Origin: an uncultured Parabacteroides sp.
GTDB lineage: Bacteria > Bacteroidota > Bacteroidia > Bacteroidales > Tannerellaceae
Length of the DNA: 41,146 nt
Reading direction: 5' to 3'
Assembly (NCBI GenBank): GCA_946055095.1
Contig: CAMGEM010000004.1
Location: forward strand, 1 to 41,146
Below the pieces are notes generated by a model, which was not told where the DNA came from, did not search any database, and saw only the letters and a list, made by a program, of their open reading frames with translations. A program made the translations under genes and the position numbers. This document shows positions 12,564 through 22,541 of the stretch, in pieces. The stretch's first letter is position 1. Every line of letters starts with the position of its first letter.

Positions 12564-12937
12564 GGTGATTTGGTGACCCGTTTGCCTGTCAAGTCGAACT
12601 GGCTGAGCATGTCGCCTGTCACTTCGTTCTGACTTTTCTTCACGAGTGTCATGTCAACATCAAAGCCGTTACCATTGAAGTAGAACGTGATCGATGTCTC
12701 CTTCTCGTTCACCTGTTGTACCTCGATTTGCTGTCCATCTGCGGAGAGATTCACTTTCAGTTTTCCATCCACACGAGCTATATCCACCGTCATCTCCTCG
12801 ATATCGACGGGCAGATCTTGGATTTTCACCAACCATTTACCGACGAAATAGTCTTTAGATTCTTCTTGTGCGTGAGCCGTAAATGTGCTGGCCGCCATCA
12901 GCATGCACATCATGCAAAAAAATACGATTTTCTTCAT
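12551..12937 (-). CDS. Small secreted hypothetical protein (possible lipocalin/beta-barrel-like fold)
   Basis: Signal peptide MKKIVFFCMMCMLMAASTFTAHAQ, then a short beta-rich protein (FVGKWLVKIQDLPVDIEEMTVDIARVDGKLKVNL). Confidence 0.65.
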   Translation of the reverse strand: MKKIVFFCMMCMLMAASTFTAHAQEESKDYFVGKWLVKIQDLPVDIEEMTVDIARVDGKLKVNLSADGQQIEVQQVNEKETSITFYFNGNGFDVDMTLVKKSQNEVTGDMLSQFDLTGKRVTKSPQTR

Positions 12938-13128
12938 TTTTGTTTGTTTTTTATGGATTTGATTACGGGGACGAAGGTAATCAATTATGGATTATCTCGT
13001 GTGCCTTATCGTTTAATTTGAACCCGTTTTTCGACGAATACCCCTATTTCGTTCGATGAATTTTCAGTCGATGGATGCCTGGCTCCGTTTTCCGACTTGA
13101 TCCTTGCGTGAGATTGCCACAAAATCAC

Positions 13129-13136
13129 TATGTTTG
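13129..13136 (+). promoter_or_regulatory. Candidate -7 box TATGTTTG upstream of MBL-fold gene
   Basis: TATGTTTG 37 nt before the 13173 ATG; CTTG at 13103-13106 as possible -33. Confidence 0.35.
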
Positions 13137-13172
13137 TGCATCTCTTTTTTAGATTTAGATTGACAGCTACAA

Positions 13173-13976
13173 ATGATGAAGAATAAAATCACGATGTTAG
13201 GGACCGGTAGTGCGCTGGTCACGAAGTGCTTTAATACCTGTTTTGTCTTGACAAGCAGCAGTGGCAAACATTTGTTGGTAGATACCGGAGGAGGCAATGG
13301 CATACTGAGCCAGTTGGAGCGTGCAGGTATCGATCGGGGTGCGATTTCCGATCTTTACATCACCCATGCGCATACAGATCATGTGTTAGGTGCTATCTGG
13401 CTGATCCGTTTGACTTTGCAAAGGAAGACACCTGCCGTGTTGCGTATCTTTAGCCATCGACGGGTGTTGGATGTGCTGACCTCTTTTTGCCGGATGCTTC
13501 TGCCTCAGAAATTGATCGACAAGATGCCTGATCGTATCGAACTAAAGGAATTGCAGGATGGTGATTGTTTTGAGGTGGGCGACATGCGGCTGCAATGTTT
13601 CGACATCCATTCGACTAAGGAGAAGCAGTTTGGCTTCACGGCTGAATTGCCGGGTGGTATTCGCCTCACCTGTTTGGGAGATGAGCCTTATAATGCGATC
13701 AATGCGCACTATGCGGAGGGAGCCGACTGGCTGATGAGCGAGGCATTTTGCCTCTATGCCGACCGGGAGCGGTATAAACCTTATGAGAAAAATCATAGCA
13801 CAGCCTTGGATGCCGCCCGTGAGGCAGAGCGTTTGCAGGTGCGTAACTTGATCCTCTATCATACCGAGGAGGATACACTTGCGCAACGAAGAGCACGTTA
13901 TACGGAGGAGGCTGCCACGGTTTTCTCAGGCGCTATCCATGTGCCCGACGATTTGGAGATTATCGAATTAGGATAG
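13173..13976 (+). CDS. MBL-fold metallo-hydrolase (ribonuclease Z-like)
   Basis: LVDTGGGNGIL, ITHAHTDHVLGAIWLIR (HxHxDH), LTCLGDEPYN, KNHSTALDAAREAERLQVRNLILYHTEE. Confidence 0.9.
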   Translation: MMKNKITMLGTGSALVTKCFNTCFVLTSSSGKHLLVDTGGGNGILSQLERAGIDRGAISDLYITHAHTDHVLGAIWLIRLTLQRKTPAVLRIFSHRRVLDVLTSFCRMLLPQKLIDKMPDRIELKELQDGDCFEVGDMRLQCFDIHSTKEKQFGFTAELPGGIRLTCLGDEPYNAINAHYAEGADWLMSEAFCLYADRERYKPYEKNHSTALDAAREAERLQVRNLILYHTEEDTLAQRRARYTEEAATVFSGAIHVPDDLEIIELG

Positions 13977-14018
13977 GGGCTGCGCACCTAAAAATCCATT
14001 CAAATTGTAAACTCCGCA

Positions 14019-14047
14019 TTGCAAATTCGATAAAATGTGTATCTTTG
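14019..14047 (+). promoter_or_regulatory. Candidate promoter TTG-N18-TATCTTTG
   Basis: TTG at 14019-14021 and TATCTTTG at 14040-14047. It overlaps the ORF-track start (14037), implying the true start codon is downstream. Confidence 0.45.
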
Positions 14048-14093
14048 CGCCTGCATAGTCCCGAAAGGGAAGGTGAGCCGTAAAGTAAGTAAA

Positions 14094-15272
14094 GTGGAGG
14101 CATTTTTTAGGACACATAAATACTTGGTGGATCATCTCTACGCTCCGGTGCGGAGAGGGTTGATGGACGAGATTAACTGGGAAGATCGCTTGATTGGTAT
14201 CAAAGGCTCCCGGGGTGTCGGCAAAACGACTTTCTTGCTTGATTATGCGAGGGAGCGCTTTGGGGCGGATAACAGGGCTTGTCTTTATATCAATCTGAAT
14301 CATTTCTATTTCACGGAGCGTACGTTGGTGGATTTCGCCACGGCGTTTAGGGCAAAAGGTGGACGTGTGCTGCTGATCGATCAAGTGTTTAAGTACGCGA
14401 ATTGGTCGAGGGAGTTGCGTTACCTCTATGATACGTTTGAGGATCTGCGGATTGTTTTCTCTGGCTCATCGGTGATGCGCTTGAAGGAGGAGAATCCGGA
14501 TCTTGCGGGTAAGGTGGTCTCTTATAACTTGAGAGGCTTCTCGTTTAGGGAGTTTCTCAATTTGATGTCAGGCAATGCTTTCCCGGCTTATCCTTTCGAG
14601 GAGATTATGTGTCGTCATCAGGAGATCGCGAAGGAGATCTGTGCGAAGGTGAGTCCGTTAGACTATTTTCAGGACTATCTACACCATGGGTTTTATCCCT
14701 TTTTCTTGGAAAAGCGGAACTTCTCGGAAAACCTGTTGAAGACCATGAACATGATGCTTGAGGTGGACGTGCTCTATATCAAACAGATCGAGCAGACCTA
14801 TCTGCCTAAGTTGCGGAGGTTGCTTTATTTGTTGGCGGTGGCGGCTCCCAATTCTCCGAACGTAAGCCAGTTGAGCAAGGCGATTGGCGCATCGAGAGCG
14901 ACGGTGATGAACTACATCAAGTATTTGTCGGACGCACGGCTGGTCAATATGCTTTATCCGGAGGGAGAATGTTTCCCGAAGAAGCCAGCCAATGTGTATT
15001 TGTATAACTCTAACCTGATGTACCCCGTTCGCCCGATGGAGGTGAACGTACAGACGGTGAGAGAAACGTTCTTCTTTAACCAGTTGTTGAAAGACAACAA
15101 GGTGAATGAAGGTGGACGCAACGCTCGTTTCTTGGTCAATGGCCGCTATCTGTTTCGGGTAGAGGAGAGCATAAAAGCCAGGAATAACGCGGAGCTGTTT
15201 TATGCGGTTGATAAGGCCGAGGTAGGAGTGGGGAACATGATCCCACTTTGGCTGTTCGGTTTCTTGTATTGA
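14094..15272 (+). CDS. AAA family ATPase / ATP-binding protein with C-terminal DUF4143-like region
   Basis: LIGIKGSRGVGKTTFLLDYA (Walker A), VLLIDQVFKYANW (Walker B-like), winged-helix-like segment NVSQLSKAIGASRATVMNYIKYLSDARLVNMLYPEG. ORF track starts at 14037 (GTG); GTG at 14073 or 14094 is more plausible because of the promoter motif. Confidence 0.85.
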   Translation: MEAFFRTHKYLVDHLYAPVRRGLMDEINWEDRLIGIKGSRGVGKTTFLLDYARERFGADNRACLYINLNHFYFTERTLVDFATAFRAKGGRVLLIDQVFKYANWSRELRYLYDTFEDLRIVFSGSSVMRLKEENPDLAGKVVSYNLRGFSFREFLNLMSGNAFPAYPFEEIMCRHQEIAKEICAKVSPLDYFQDYLHHGFYPFFLEKRNFSENLLKTMNMMLEVDVLYIKQIEQTYLPKLRRLLYLLAVAAPNSPNVSQLSKAIGASRATVMNYIKYLSDARLVNMLYPEGECFPKKPANVYLYNSNLMYPVRPMEVNVQTVRETFFFNQLLKDNKVNEGGRNARFLVNGRYLFRVEESIKARNNAELFYAVDKAEVGVGNMIPLWLFGFLY

Positions 15273-15328
15273 TTGAATACGATAAGAATAAAGAGTAATA
15301 TCTTTAAATACTAATAGTTTAAAAGTCT

Positions 15329-18300
15329 ATGACAAAGGAAAAGAAATTTATCACTTGTGATGGTAATGAGGCAGCTGCGCATATCTCGTATATGTTCAGC
15401 GAGGTTGCCGCTATCTATCCCATCACCCCGTCATCTACTATGGCTGAGCATGTGGATGAGTGGGCTGCCGCAGGGCGTAAGAACATTTTTGGCGAGACCG
15501 TCAAGGTGCAGGAGATGCAATCTGAGGGTGGTGCTGCCGGTGCTGTTCACGGCTCTTTGCAGGCTGGTGCGTTGACTACGACTTACACCGCCTCTCAGGG
15601 TCTGTTGCTGATGATCCCGAACATGTATAAGATCGCTGGTGAGTTGCTGCCGTGCGTCTTCCATGTATCTGCACGTACGTTGGCTTCTCATGCGTTGTGT
15701 ATCTTCGGTGACCACCAGGATGTGATGTCTTGTCGTCAGACAGGCTTCGCCATGTTGTGCGAGGGCTCTGTGCAAGAGGTGATGGACTTGGCCGGTGTGG
15801 CTCACTTGGCTACCTTGAAGAGCCGTGTTCCGTTCGTGAACTTCTTCGATGGTTTCCGTACCTCTCATGAGATCCAGAAGATCGAGAAGTTGGAGAACGA
15901 CGATTTGGCTCCGCTGATCGACCAACAGGCATTGGCTGAGTTCCGTGCGCGTGCGTTGAACCCGGAGCACCCGGTTGCACGTGGTATGGCAGAGAACCCC
16001 GACCACTTCTTCCAGCATCGTGAGTCTTCTAACGCTTTCTATGACGCTGTGCCGGCTATCGTTGAGGAGTATATGAACGAGATCAGCAAGATCACGGGTC
16101 GTCCTCACGGTTTGTTCGACTACTATGGTGCGCCCGACGCTGAGCGTGTGATCATCGCCATGGGCTCTGTAACGGAGGCTATCCGTGAGACGATCGACTA
16201 CTTGGCTGCTAAGGGTGAGAAGGTTGGTTTGGTATCTGTTCACTTGTATCGTCCCTTCTCCGCTAAGCATTTCTTGGCGGCTGTTCCGGCAACGGCAAAA
16301 CGCATCGCTGTGTTGGATCGTACGAAGGAGCCGGGTGCGAATGGTGAGCCGTTGTATCTCGACGTTAAGGAGTGCTTCTATGGTAAGGAGAATGCCCCGT
16401 TGATCGTAGGCGGTCGTTATGGTTTGGGTTCTAAGGACACTACTCCGGCACAGATCTTAGCGGTTTATGAGAACTTGGCGTTGCCGATGCCGAAGAACCA
16501 GTTCACGCTGGGTATCGAGGATGACGTGACTTTCACCTCTCTGCCTAAGAAAGAGGAGATCGCTTTGGATGCGGACGGTATGTTCGAGGCGAAGTTCTAT
16601 GGTTTGGGTGCTGACGGTACGGTCGGTGCGAACAAGAACTCCGTGAAGATTATCGGTGACAACACTAACAAATATTGCCAGGCTTACTTCGCATACGACT
16701 CTAAGAAGTCTGGTGGTTTCACCTGCTCTCACTTGCGCTTCGGTGATCACCCCATCCGTTCTACCTACTTGGTGAATACACCGAACTTCGTGGCTTGCCA
16801 CGTACAGGCTTACCTCCACATGTATGACGTGACTCGTGGTTTGCGTCAGAACGGTACCTTCCTGTTGAACACCATCTGGGAGGGCGAGGAGCTGGCTAAG
16901 AACTTGCCTAACAACGTGAAGCGTTACTTCGCTGAGAAGAACATCACGGTTTACTATATCAATGCGACGAAGATCGCGCAGGAGATCGGTTTGGGTAACC
17001 GTACGAACACGATCCTGCAGTCTGCTTTCTTCCGTATCACAGGCGTTATCCCTGTAGATTTGGCAATCGAGCAGATGAAGAAGTTCATCGTGAAGTCTTA
17101 CGGTAAGAAGGGTGAGGACGTGGTTAATAAGAACTACGCTGCCGTAGATCGTGGTGGTGAGTACGCTCAGTTGACCGTGGATCCCGCATGGGCAAATCTG
17201 CCTGCTGACGAGAAGGCGGCTAACAACGATCCGGCTTTCATCAACGAGGTGGTTCGTCCGATCAACGCACAGGATGGTGACCTGTTGAAGGTTTCTGCGT
17301 TCAAGGGCATCGAGGATGGTACTTGGTATCAGGGCACGGCGAAGTATGAGAAGCGTGGTGTGGCTGCCTTCGTACCGGTTTGGAACAGTGCGAACTGTAT
17401 CCAGTGTAACCAGTGTGCGTATGTATGTCCTCACGCATCTATCCGTCCGTTCGTATTGAACGATGCGGAGCAGGCTGGCGCAAACTTCCCGATGATCGAC
17501 GTGAAGGCTCCGGCTGCGATGAAGGGCATGAAGTTCCGTATGCAGGTGGATGTTATGGACTGCTTGGGTTGCGGCAACTGTGCGGATGTATGTCCGGGCT
17601 TCAAGGGCAACAAGGCATTGTCTATGGTTCCGTTGGAGGGTCAGCTGCCTGAGGCCGCTAACTGGGACTACTGCGTAGAGAAGGTTTCTTCTAAGCAGCA
17701 CTTGGTGGACGTGAAGTCTAACGTGAAGAACTCTCAGTTCGCTACACCGTTGTTTGAGTTCTCTGGTGCATGCTCCGGTTGTGGTGAGACTCCGTATGTG
17801 AAGCTGTTGACGCAGCTCTTCGGCGACCGTCAGATGGTGGCTAACGCAACAGGTTGTTCTTCTATCTACTCAGGTTCTGTACCTTCAACGCCTTACACGA
17901 CGAACGAGAAGGGTCAGGGTCCGGCTTGGGCAAACTCTTTGTTCGAGGACTTCTGCGAGTTCGGTTTGGGTATGGTCTTGGCAGACGAGAAGATGCACGA
18001 GCGTATTGAGGCGCTGTTGAAGGCTGCGTTGGAGTCTGAGGCTCCCGCTGAGTTCAAGGCTGCTGCTGAGGAGTGGATCGCAGGTCAGAAGGATGCTGAG
18101 GCAAGCAAGGCCGCTGCCGCTAAGTTAGTTCCATTGATCGAGGCTGGTGCCGCTTCGGGTTGCGAGATCTGTGGTAAGCTGAAGGGCTTGACACAATTCC
18201 TCGTAAAGAGAAGCCAGTGGATCATCGGTGGTGACGGTGCTTCTTACGATATTGGTTACGGTGGTTTGGATCACGTGATCGCTTCCGGTAAGAACGTAAA

Positions 18301-18877
18301 CATCTTGGTATTGGATACCGAGGTATATTCTAACACGGGTGGTCAGTCTTCTAAGGCTACGCCGGTGGGTGCGATCGCGAAGTTCGCCGCTGCTGGTAAG
18401 CGTGTCCGCAAGAAGGATCTGGGCTTGATCGCTACGACTTATGGCTATGTTTATGTGGCTCAGATTGCGATGGGTGCTGACCAGGCTCAGTGCTTGAAGG
18501 CGATCCGTGAGGCAGAGGCTTATGATGGTCCGTCATTGGTAATCGCATACGCTCCCTGTATCAACCACGGTTTGAAGAAGGGCATGGGTAAGTCTCAGGC
18601 TGAGGAGAAGGCTGCTGTTGAGTGCGGTTACTGGCACCTGTGGCGTTACAATCCTGCTTTGGAGGCAGAGGGCAAGAATCCGTTCACGCTCGATAGCAAG
18701 GAGCCGGATTGGAGCAAGTTCCAAGATTACCTGAAGGGCGAGGTTCGCTTCGCTTCTGTGATGAAGCAGTATCCGGCTGAGGCTGCCGAGTTGTTCCAGG
18801 CAGCTGAGGACAATGCGAAGTGGCGTTTGCGCAGCTACAAGCGCATGGCCGCTCAGAGCTGGGATGTTGAGGCGTAA
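15329..18877 (+). CDS. nifJ: Pyruvate:ferredoxin (flavodoxin) oxidoreductase
   Basis: ITCDGNEAAAHISYMFSEVAAIYPITPSSTMAE, 2x[4Fe-4S] motifs CIQCNQCAYVCPH and CLGCGNCADVCPG, TPP-binding GDGASYDIGYGGLDHVIASG, 1182 aa. Confidence 0.97.
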   Translation: MTKEKKFITCDGNEAAAHISYMFSEVAAIYPITPSSTMAEHVDEWAAAGRKNIFGETVKVQEMQSEGGAAGAVHGSLQAGALTTTYTASQGLLLMIPNMYKIAGELLPCVFHVSARTLASHALCIFGDHQDVMSCRQTGFAMLCEGSVQEVMDLAGVAHLATLKSRVPFVNFFDGFRTSHEIQKIEKLENDDLAPLIDQQALAEFRARALNPEHPVARGMAENPDHFFQHRESSNAFYDAVPAIVEEYMNEISKITGRPHGLFDYYGAPDAERVIIAMGSVTEAIRETIDYLAAKGEKVGLVSVHLYRPFSAKHFLAAVPATAKRIAVLDRTKEPGANGEPLYLDVKECFYGKENAPLIVGGRYGLGSKDTTPAQILAVYENLALPMPKNQFTLGIEDDVTFTSLPKKEEIALDADGMFEAKFYGLGADGTVGANKNSVKIIGDNTNKYCQAYFAYDSKKSGGFTCSHLRFGDHPIRSTYLVNTPNFVACHVQAYLHMYDVTRGLRQNGTFLLNTIWEGEELAKNLPNNVKRYFAEKNITVYYINATKIAQEIGLGNRTNTILQSAFFRITGVIPVDLAIEQMKKFIVKSYGKKGEDVVNKNYAAVDRGGEYAQLTVDPAWANLPADEKAANNDPAFINEVVRPINAQDGDLLKVSAFKGIEDGTWYQGTAKYEKRGVAAFVPVWNSANCIQCNQCAYVCPHASIRPFVLNDAEQAGANFPMIDVKAPAAMKGMKFRMQVDVMDCLGCGNCADVCPGFKGNKALSMVPLEGQLPEAANWDYCVEKVSSKQHLVDVKSNVKNSQFATPLFEFSGACSGCGETPYVKLLTQLFGDRQMVANATGCSSIYSGSVPSTPYTTNEKGQGPAWANSLFEDFCEFGLGMVLADEKMHERIEALLKAALESEAPAEFKAAAEEWIAGQKDAEASKAAAAKLVPLIEAGAASGCEICGKLKGLTQFLVKRSQWIIGGDGASYDIGYGGLDHVIASGKNVNILVLDTEVYSNTGGQSSKATPVGAIAKFAAAGKRVRKKDLGLIATTYGYVYVAQIAMGADQAQCLKAIREAEAYDGPSLVIAYAPCINHGLKKGMGKSQAEEKAAVECGYWHLWRYNPALEAEGKNPFTLDSKEPDWSKFQDYLKGEVRFASVMKQYPAEAAELFQAAEDNAKWRLRSYKRMAAQSWDVEA

Positions 18878-18903
18878 ATCAAATTTTCCAGATTTATAAG
18901 GGG

Positions 18904-18949
18904 GAGGGCGGTGCATCTTTTGCAGGGTGCCACCGCCCTCTTTGCTTTT
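18904..18949 (+). terminator. Rho-independent-like terminator after nifJ
   Basis: GAGGGCGGTG (18904-18913) / CACCGCCCTC (18931-18940) followed by TTTGCTTTT. Confidence 0.8.
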
Positions 18950-18969
18950 CAATGAAAACAAATGAGACT

Positions 18970-19752
18970 ATGATAAAAGCAGTTTTTTTTGACATCGACG
19001 GGACGTTGGTGAGCTTTAAGACCCATGAGGTACCAGCCTCAACCGTGAAGGCTTTGGCTGCGTTGCGGGCGAAGGGGGTGAAGGTGTTTATCGCTACCGG
19101 AAGGCAGAAGGGGTCGATCAACAACCTGGGCTCGCTTCAGTTTGACGGTTATGTCACCTTGAACGGAGGCTTTTGCTTGGCGGGCGATGAAGTGATTTAT
19201 AAGCGTTCCATTCCCCAAGAGGATATACAGGCGTTGATTCGTTACCAGCAGGAGAAGCCTTTCCCTTGTGCGTTGGTAGAGGAGGATGGACTCTTTCAGA
19301 ACTATATAGATGAGAATGCGCTCTCGCTCTATGGGTTGCTTAATTTCCCCTTGCCACCAGTTCGTCCCTTGGAGGAGAACAACGGCAAGGAGGTCTTTCA
19401 GCTGATCGCCTTTTTTCAGGCCGCTAATGAGCAGGAGATCATGTCGGTTTTACCGCATTGCGAGGCGACCCGTTGGAATCCGCTGTTCGCTGATGTGGTG
19501 CCGAAAGGCAGCAGCAAGGCGATCGGTATCGACCATATCATTGCCCATTACGGCATTGCCTTGGAGGAGACGATGGCTTTCGGTGATGGCGGGAACGATA
19601 TCCCCATGTTGCGTCATGCCGGTATCGGCGTAGCGTTAGGCAATGCGAGCGATGAGGTGAAAGCCTCTGCTGATTGGGTCACCACTTCCGTAGATGAGGA
19701 TGGCATTATGAACGCTTTGCGCCATTTTGGTGTTATAGGAGTAAATGAATAG
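18970..19752 (+). CDS. Cof-type HAD-IIB family hydrolase
   Basis: IKAVFFDIDGTLVSF, IATGRQKGSINNLG, MAFGDGGNDIPMLRHAGIGVALGNASDEVK. ORF track starts at 18952 (MKTNET...); 18970 is the alternative ATG. Confidence 0.93.
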   Translation: MIKAVFFDIDGTLVSFKTHEVPASTVKALAALRAKGVKVFIATGRQKGSINNLGSLQFDGYVTLNGGFCLAGDEVIYKRSIPQEDIQALIRYQQEKPFPCALVEEDGLFQNYIDENALSLYGLLNFPLPPVRPLEENNGKEVFQLIAFFQAANEQEIMSVLPHCEATRWNPLFADVVPKGSSKAIGIDHIIAHYGIALEETMAFGDGGNDIPMLRHAGIGVALGNASDEVKASADWVTTSVDEDGIMNALRHFGVIGVNE

Positions 19753-19776
19753 TTGTCGAATAAATTTGAAGGAACG

Positions 19777-20322
19777 ATGATAGACGAGTTATTAAGTTTC
19801 AACGAGACGTTTGTGAAGAACAAGGGGTATGAGCAATACATCACCAATAAATATCCCGATAAGAAGATCGCCATTCTCTCTTGCATGGATACCCGCTTGA
19901 CCAAGCTGTTGCCGGCGGCGTTAGGCATCAAGAATGGAGATGTGAAGATTATCAAGAATGCGGGAGCGATCATCTCTCACCCCTTTGGTAGTGTGATCCG
20001 CAGCCTGATGGTGGCGATCTACGAGTTAGGTGTGCAGGAGATCATGGTGATCGGCCATACCGATTGCGGTGCGAAGCACATGAATGCGGAGGAGATGATT
20101 CGCCAGATGCGTGCGAGAGGCATCAAGCAAGAGAGTATCGACATGATCCGTTACTGCGGTATCGACTTCGAGAGCTGGCTCTCCGGTTTTGATACCTCTG
20201 AGGGCTCTGTGCATGAGACCGTGGAGCAGATCCGTAATCACCCGTTGCTGCCGCATGACATCACTGTGCGTGGCTTCGTGATCGACTCGGTAACAGGTAA
20301 ATTGACAGAGATAGCTATCTGA
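19777..20322 (+). CDS. Beta-class carbonic anhydrase
   Basis: AILSCMDTRLTKLLPAALGIKNGDVKIIKNAGAII, VIGHTDCGAKHM (Zn ligands C/D, H, C). ORF track start 19753 is TTG; ATG at 19777. Confidence 0.93.
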   Translation: MIDELLSFNETFVKNKGYEQYITNKYPDKKIAILSCMDTRLTKLLPAALGIKNGDVKIIKNAGAIISHPFGSVIRSLMVAIYELGVQEIMVIGHTDCGAKHMNAEEMIRQMRARGIKQESIDMIRYCGIDFESWLSGFDTSEGSVHETVEQIRNHPLLPHDITVRGFVIDSVTGKLTEIAI

Positions 20323-20355
20323 TTTTTGGAATAGATACACGAAAAAGATATAGGT

Positions 20356-22470
20356 ATGGAAGAAAATACTTTTTTGATCCCGTTGTCCATGGCTATCATG
20401 GGGCTGGTCGTAGGTGCGTTGTTGAGTGTCCTGCTTCGGCAGACGAGAATACCCTATACGGTGGGACTGTTTGCGGTGGGCCTTGGTGTGGGCACACTCA
20501 ATAGGATGGGGCTCTTCGGAGCGGAATCGGCTATATCAATGGGCATTGACTCCGTGGTCAATATCCATCCGGACCTGATCCTTTATCTCTTTCTGCCTAT
20601 CTTGATCTTTGATGCGGCATACGAGCTGAACATGCATATTTTCAAGAAGACCATGGTCAATGCCGTCTTGTTGGCGGCACCCGGCTTGGTGATCTCGATG
20701 TTGCTGACCGGCTTGCTGATGGTGGGTATCGGAGCTGTCGTGCCCCAGTTTGCCGGATGGGGATGGACCTTTGCCTTGATGTTTGGCGCCTTGATCAGTG
20801 CGACTGACCCGGTGGCGGTGGTCGCCCTGTTGCATGAGTTGAAGACCAGTAAGCGTTTCTCTACCTTGGTCGATGCGGAGTCTATCCTCAACGATGGTAC
20901 GGGTATCGTCTGCTTCATGCTTTTCATCGGCCCCTTCCTGACGGCAGGTGAATCGTATGGTGCCCCCCTTCTGGAGTTTTGCTATGTGATGGTGATGAGT
21001 CTGTTGTTGGGTTTCGTGATGGCACAGGGGGTGATCTGGTTCATCACACGCATCAACTCGGAGGAGAATGTGCAGAACAGCGTGATCATTCTCTCCGCTT
21101 ACCTCACCTTTATCTTGGCACAGCATAGCTTGGATGTTTCTGGCGTGATCGCGCTGTTGGCATTCGGCCTCACCATCTCTTATGTGGGTAAGCCTCGATT
21201 GCGTCCGGAGGTGAATAACTTCATGGGACGTTTTTGGGATTTGCTGACCTATGCCGCCAATACGCTTATCTTTATTATTGTAGGTGTGATCATCGCCGGC
21301 AAGATTCATTTCACCTGGACTGCCTTTGGCATCCTCTTGTTGGTGTATGTGGCGCTCAACCTGATTCGTTACGCCATGATTACCCTGCTCTATCCCTTGA
21401 TGAAGCGCATTGGCTACGGACTGAACCGGAAGGAGTCGGTGGTCTTGACTTGGGGAGGACTGCGTGGTGCGTTGGGTATGACGTTGGCCTTGATGGTCTC
21501 CTATACGCCGGGCATACCGGAGGAGATTCGCGACCAAGTGTTGTTCCTGACCGCCGGTGTCGTGACGCTGACGCTCTGTGTAAATGCCACCACCATGCGC
21601 TGGCTGCTCAATCGTTTGGGATTGATCAACACCTCCACAGCCCGCAACCTGATGAACTTCAACATCCGGGGCTATCTGCGTACCGAGGGAGAGAACACCT
21701 TGCAGCGTTTGCAGCAGAGTGAGGATCTAAAGGCGGCAGATTGGACACAGGTGGAAGCCTATCTGCCGGAGAAGCCGGAGCGCCCCCGTTGCTACCTGCA
21801 GAAACCAGAGTTGTTGGCCGAGATACGCTTGCGCATCCTCGATCAAGAGAAATCGGAGCTGCATAACCTCTATGAAGAGGGAGCTATCTCGAAGGCCGTA
21901 TTCCGTCGGTTGATGAACTCGCTTGACGAGCTCTATGATGCGGACGGAAACCATCCACTGAATGTGCGTCCCTCCATCTTCCACTATTGCGACCGTATTT
22001 TCGTGTTGGGCGATCGTTTCCGCCTGCCCAACCTTTTCGAATGGATCAGTTTTGCCTATCGTCGGCAGATCACGGCTGTTTATGAATTAGGATATGGCTT
22101 CTATCTGTTGCAACAGAGTAGCTTGCATTTTCTGGAGCAGTCACTTTCGGCGAACGTGATGAGCCGAATGGGCAAGGAGCAGCAGAAGGTGATCCATAAG
22201 GAGATCGAGGAGAACATCAGTCGTATGGATGCCGTGCGGGAACGGGTGATCAAGCGCTACCCGAAGGCCTATCGCCATGCGGTGACACACATAGCCATCC
22301 GTATCCTGCTCAGCGATGAGAAGCGGAAAGTGGAGCGTTTCGGCCAGCAGGGCGTGCTCACGGAGGAGGAGGTCAGCGCTTTGGAGCATACGCTTGATGT
22401 CCGTAGAGGTCAGCTCTCCGGTTTCACCCATTCTACCTTCTACCTGACATTGAAAAAGCTGTTTTCATAG
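20356..22470 (+). CDS. Cation:proton antiporter (NhaP/CPA1 type) with long C-terminal cytoplasmic domain
   Basis: Multiple TM helices, ALMFGALISATDPVAVVALLHELKTSKRFSTLVDAESILNDGTGIV, VVLTWGGLRGALGMTLAL, about 280-aa hydrophilic tail. Confidence 0.93.
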   Translation: MEENTFLIPLSMAIMGLVVGALLSVLLRQTRIPYTVGLFAVGLGVGTLNRMGLFGAESAISMGIDSVVNIHPDLILYLFLPILIFDAAYELNMHIFKKTMVNAVLLAAPGLVISMLLTGLLMVGIGAVVPQFAGWGWTFALMFGALISATDPVAVVALLHELKTSKRFSTLVDAESILNDGTGIVCFMLFIGPFLTAGESYGAPLLEFCYVMVMSLLLGFVMAQGVIWFITRINSEENVQNSVIILSAYLTFILAQHSLDVSGVIALLAFGLTISYVGKPRLRPEVNNFMGRFWDLLTYAANTLIFIIVGVIIAGKIHFTWTAFGILLLVYVALNLIRYAMITLLYPLMKRIGYGLNRKESVVLTWGGLRGALGMTLALMVSYTPGIPEEIRDQVLFLTAGVVTLTLCVNATTMRWLLNRLGLINTSTARNLMNFNIRGYLRTEGENTLQRLQQSEDLKAADWTQVEAYLPEKPERPRCYLQKPELLAEIRLRILDQEKSELHNLYEEGAISKAVFRRLMNSLDELYDADGNHPLNVRPSIFHYCDRIFVLGDRFRLPNLFEWISFAYRRQITAVYELGYGFYLLQQSSLHFLEQSLSANVMSRMGKEQQKVIHKEIEENISRMDAVRERVIKRYPKAYRHAVTHIAIRILLSDEKRKVERFGQQGVLTEEEVSALEHTLDVRRGQLSGFTHSTFYLTLKKLFS

Positions 22471-22486
22471 GCTGCGAAAATTTTTC

Positions 22487-22494
22487 TACCTTCG
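22487..22494 (+). promoter_or_regulatory. Candidate -7 box TACCTTCG upstream of lrgA-like gene
   Basis: TTTTTCTACCTTCGCGCC, 48 nt before the ATG at 22542. Confidence 0.3.
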
Positions 22495-22541
22495 CGCCTT
22501 GAAAGCAAGATTAGATTTAGTTTATTTAGGTTATTCTTATT

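Noticed and set aside
14037-15272. Defence-island interpretation of the AAA ATPase and nearby family fragment
   Set aside because: No nuclease, methyltransferase, reverse transcriptase, toxin/antitoxin or phage genes adjacent; surrounded by housekeeping genes.
16457-17701. 414-aa minus-strand ORF antisense to nifJ (and 15431..16270, 279 aa)
   Set aside because: Shadow ORFs produced by strong codon bias of nifJ. The translations are rich in R/H/T/L low-information strings with no recognisable domain, while the sense strand has clear motifs.
20536-21537. 333-aa minus-strand ORF opposite the antiporter gene
   Set aside because: Composition (H/Q/D-rich, no hydrophobic core) is typical of antisense reading of a membrane protein gene.
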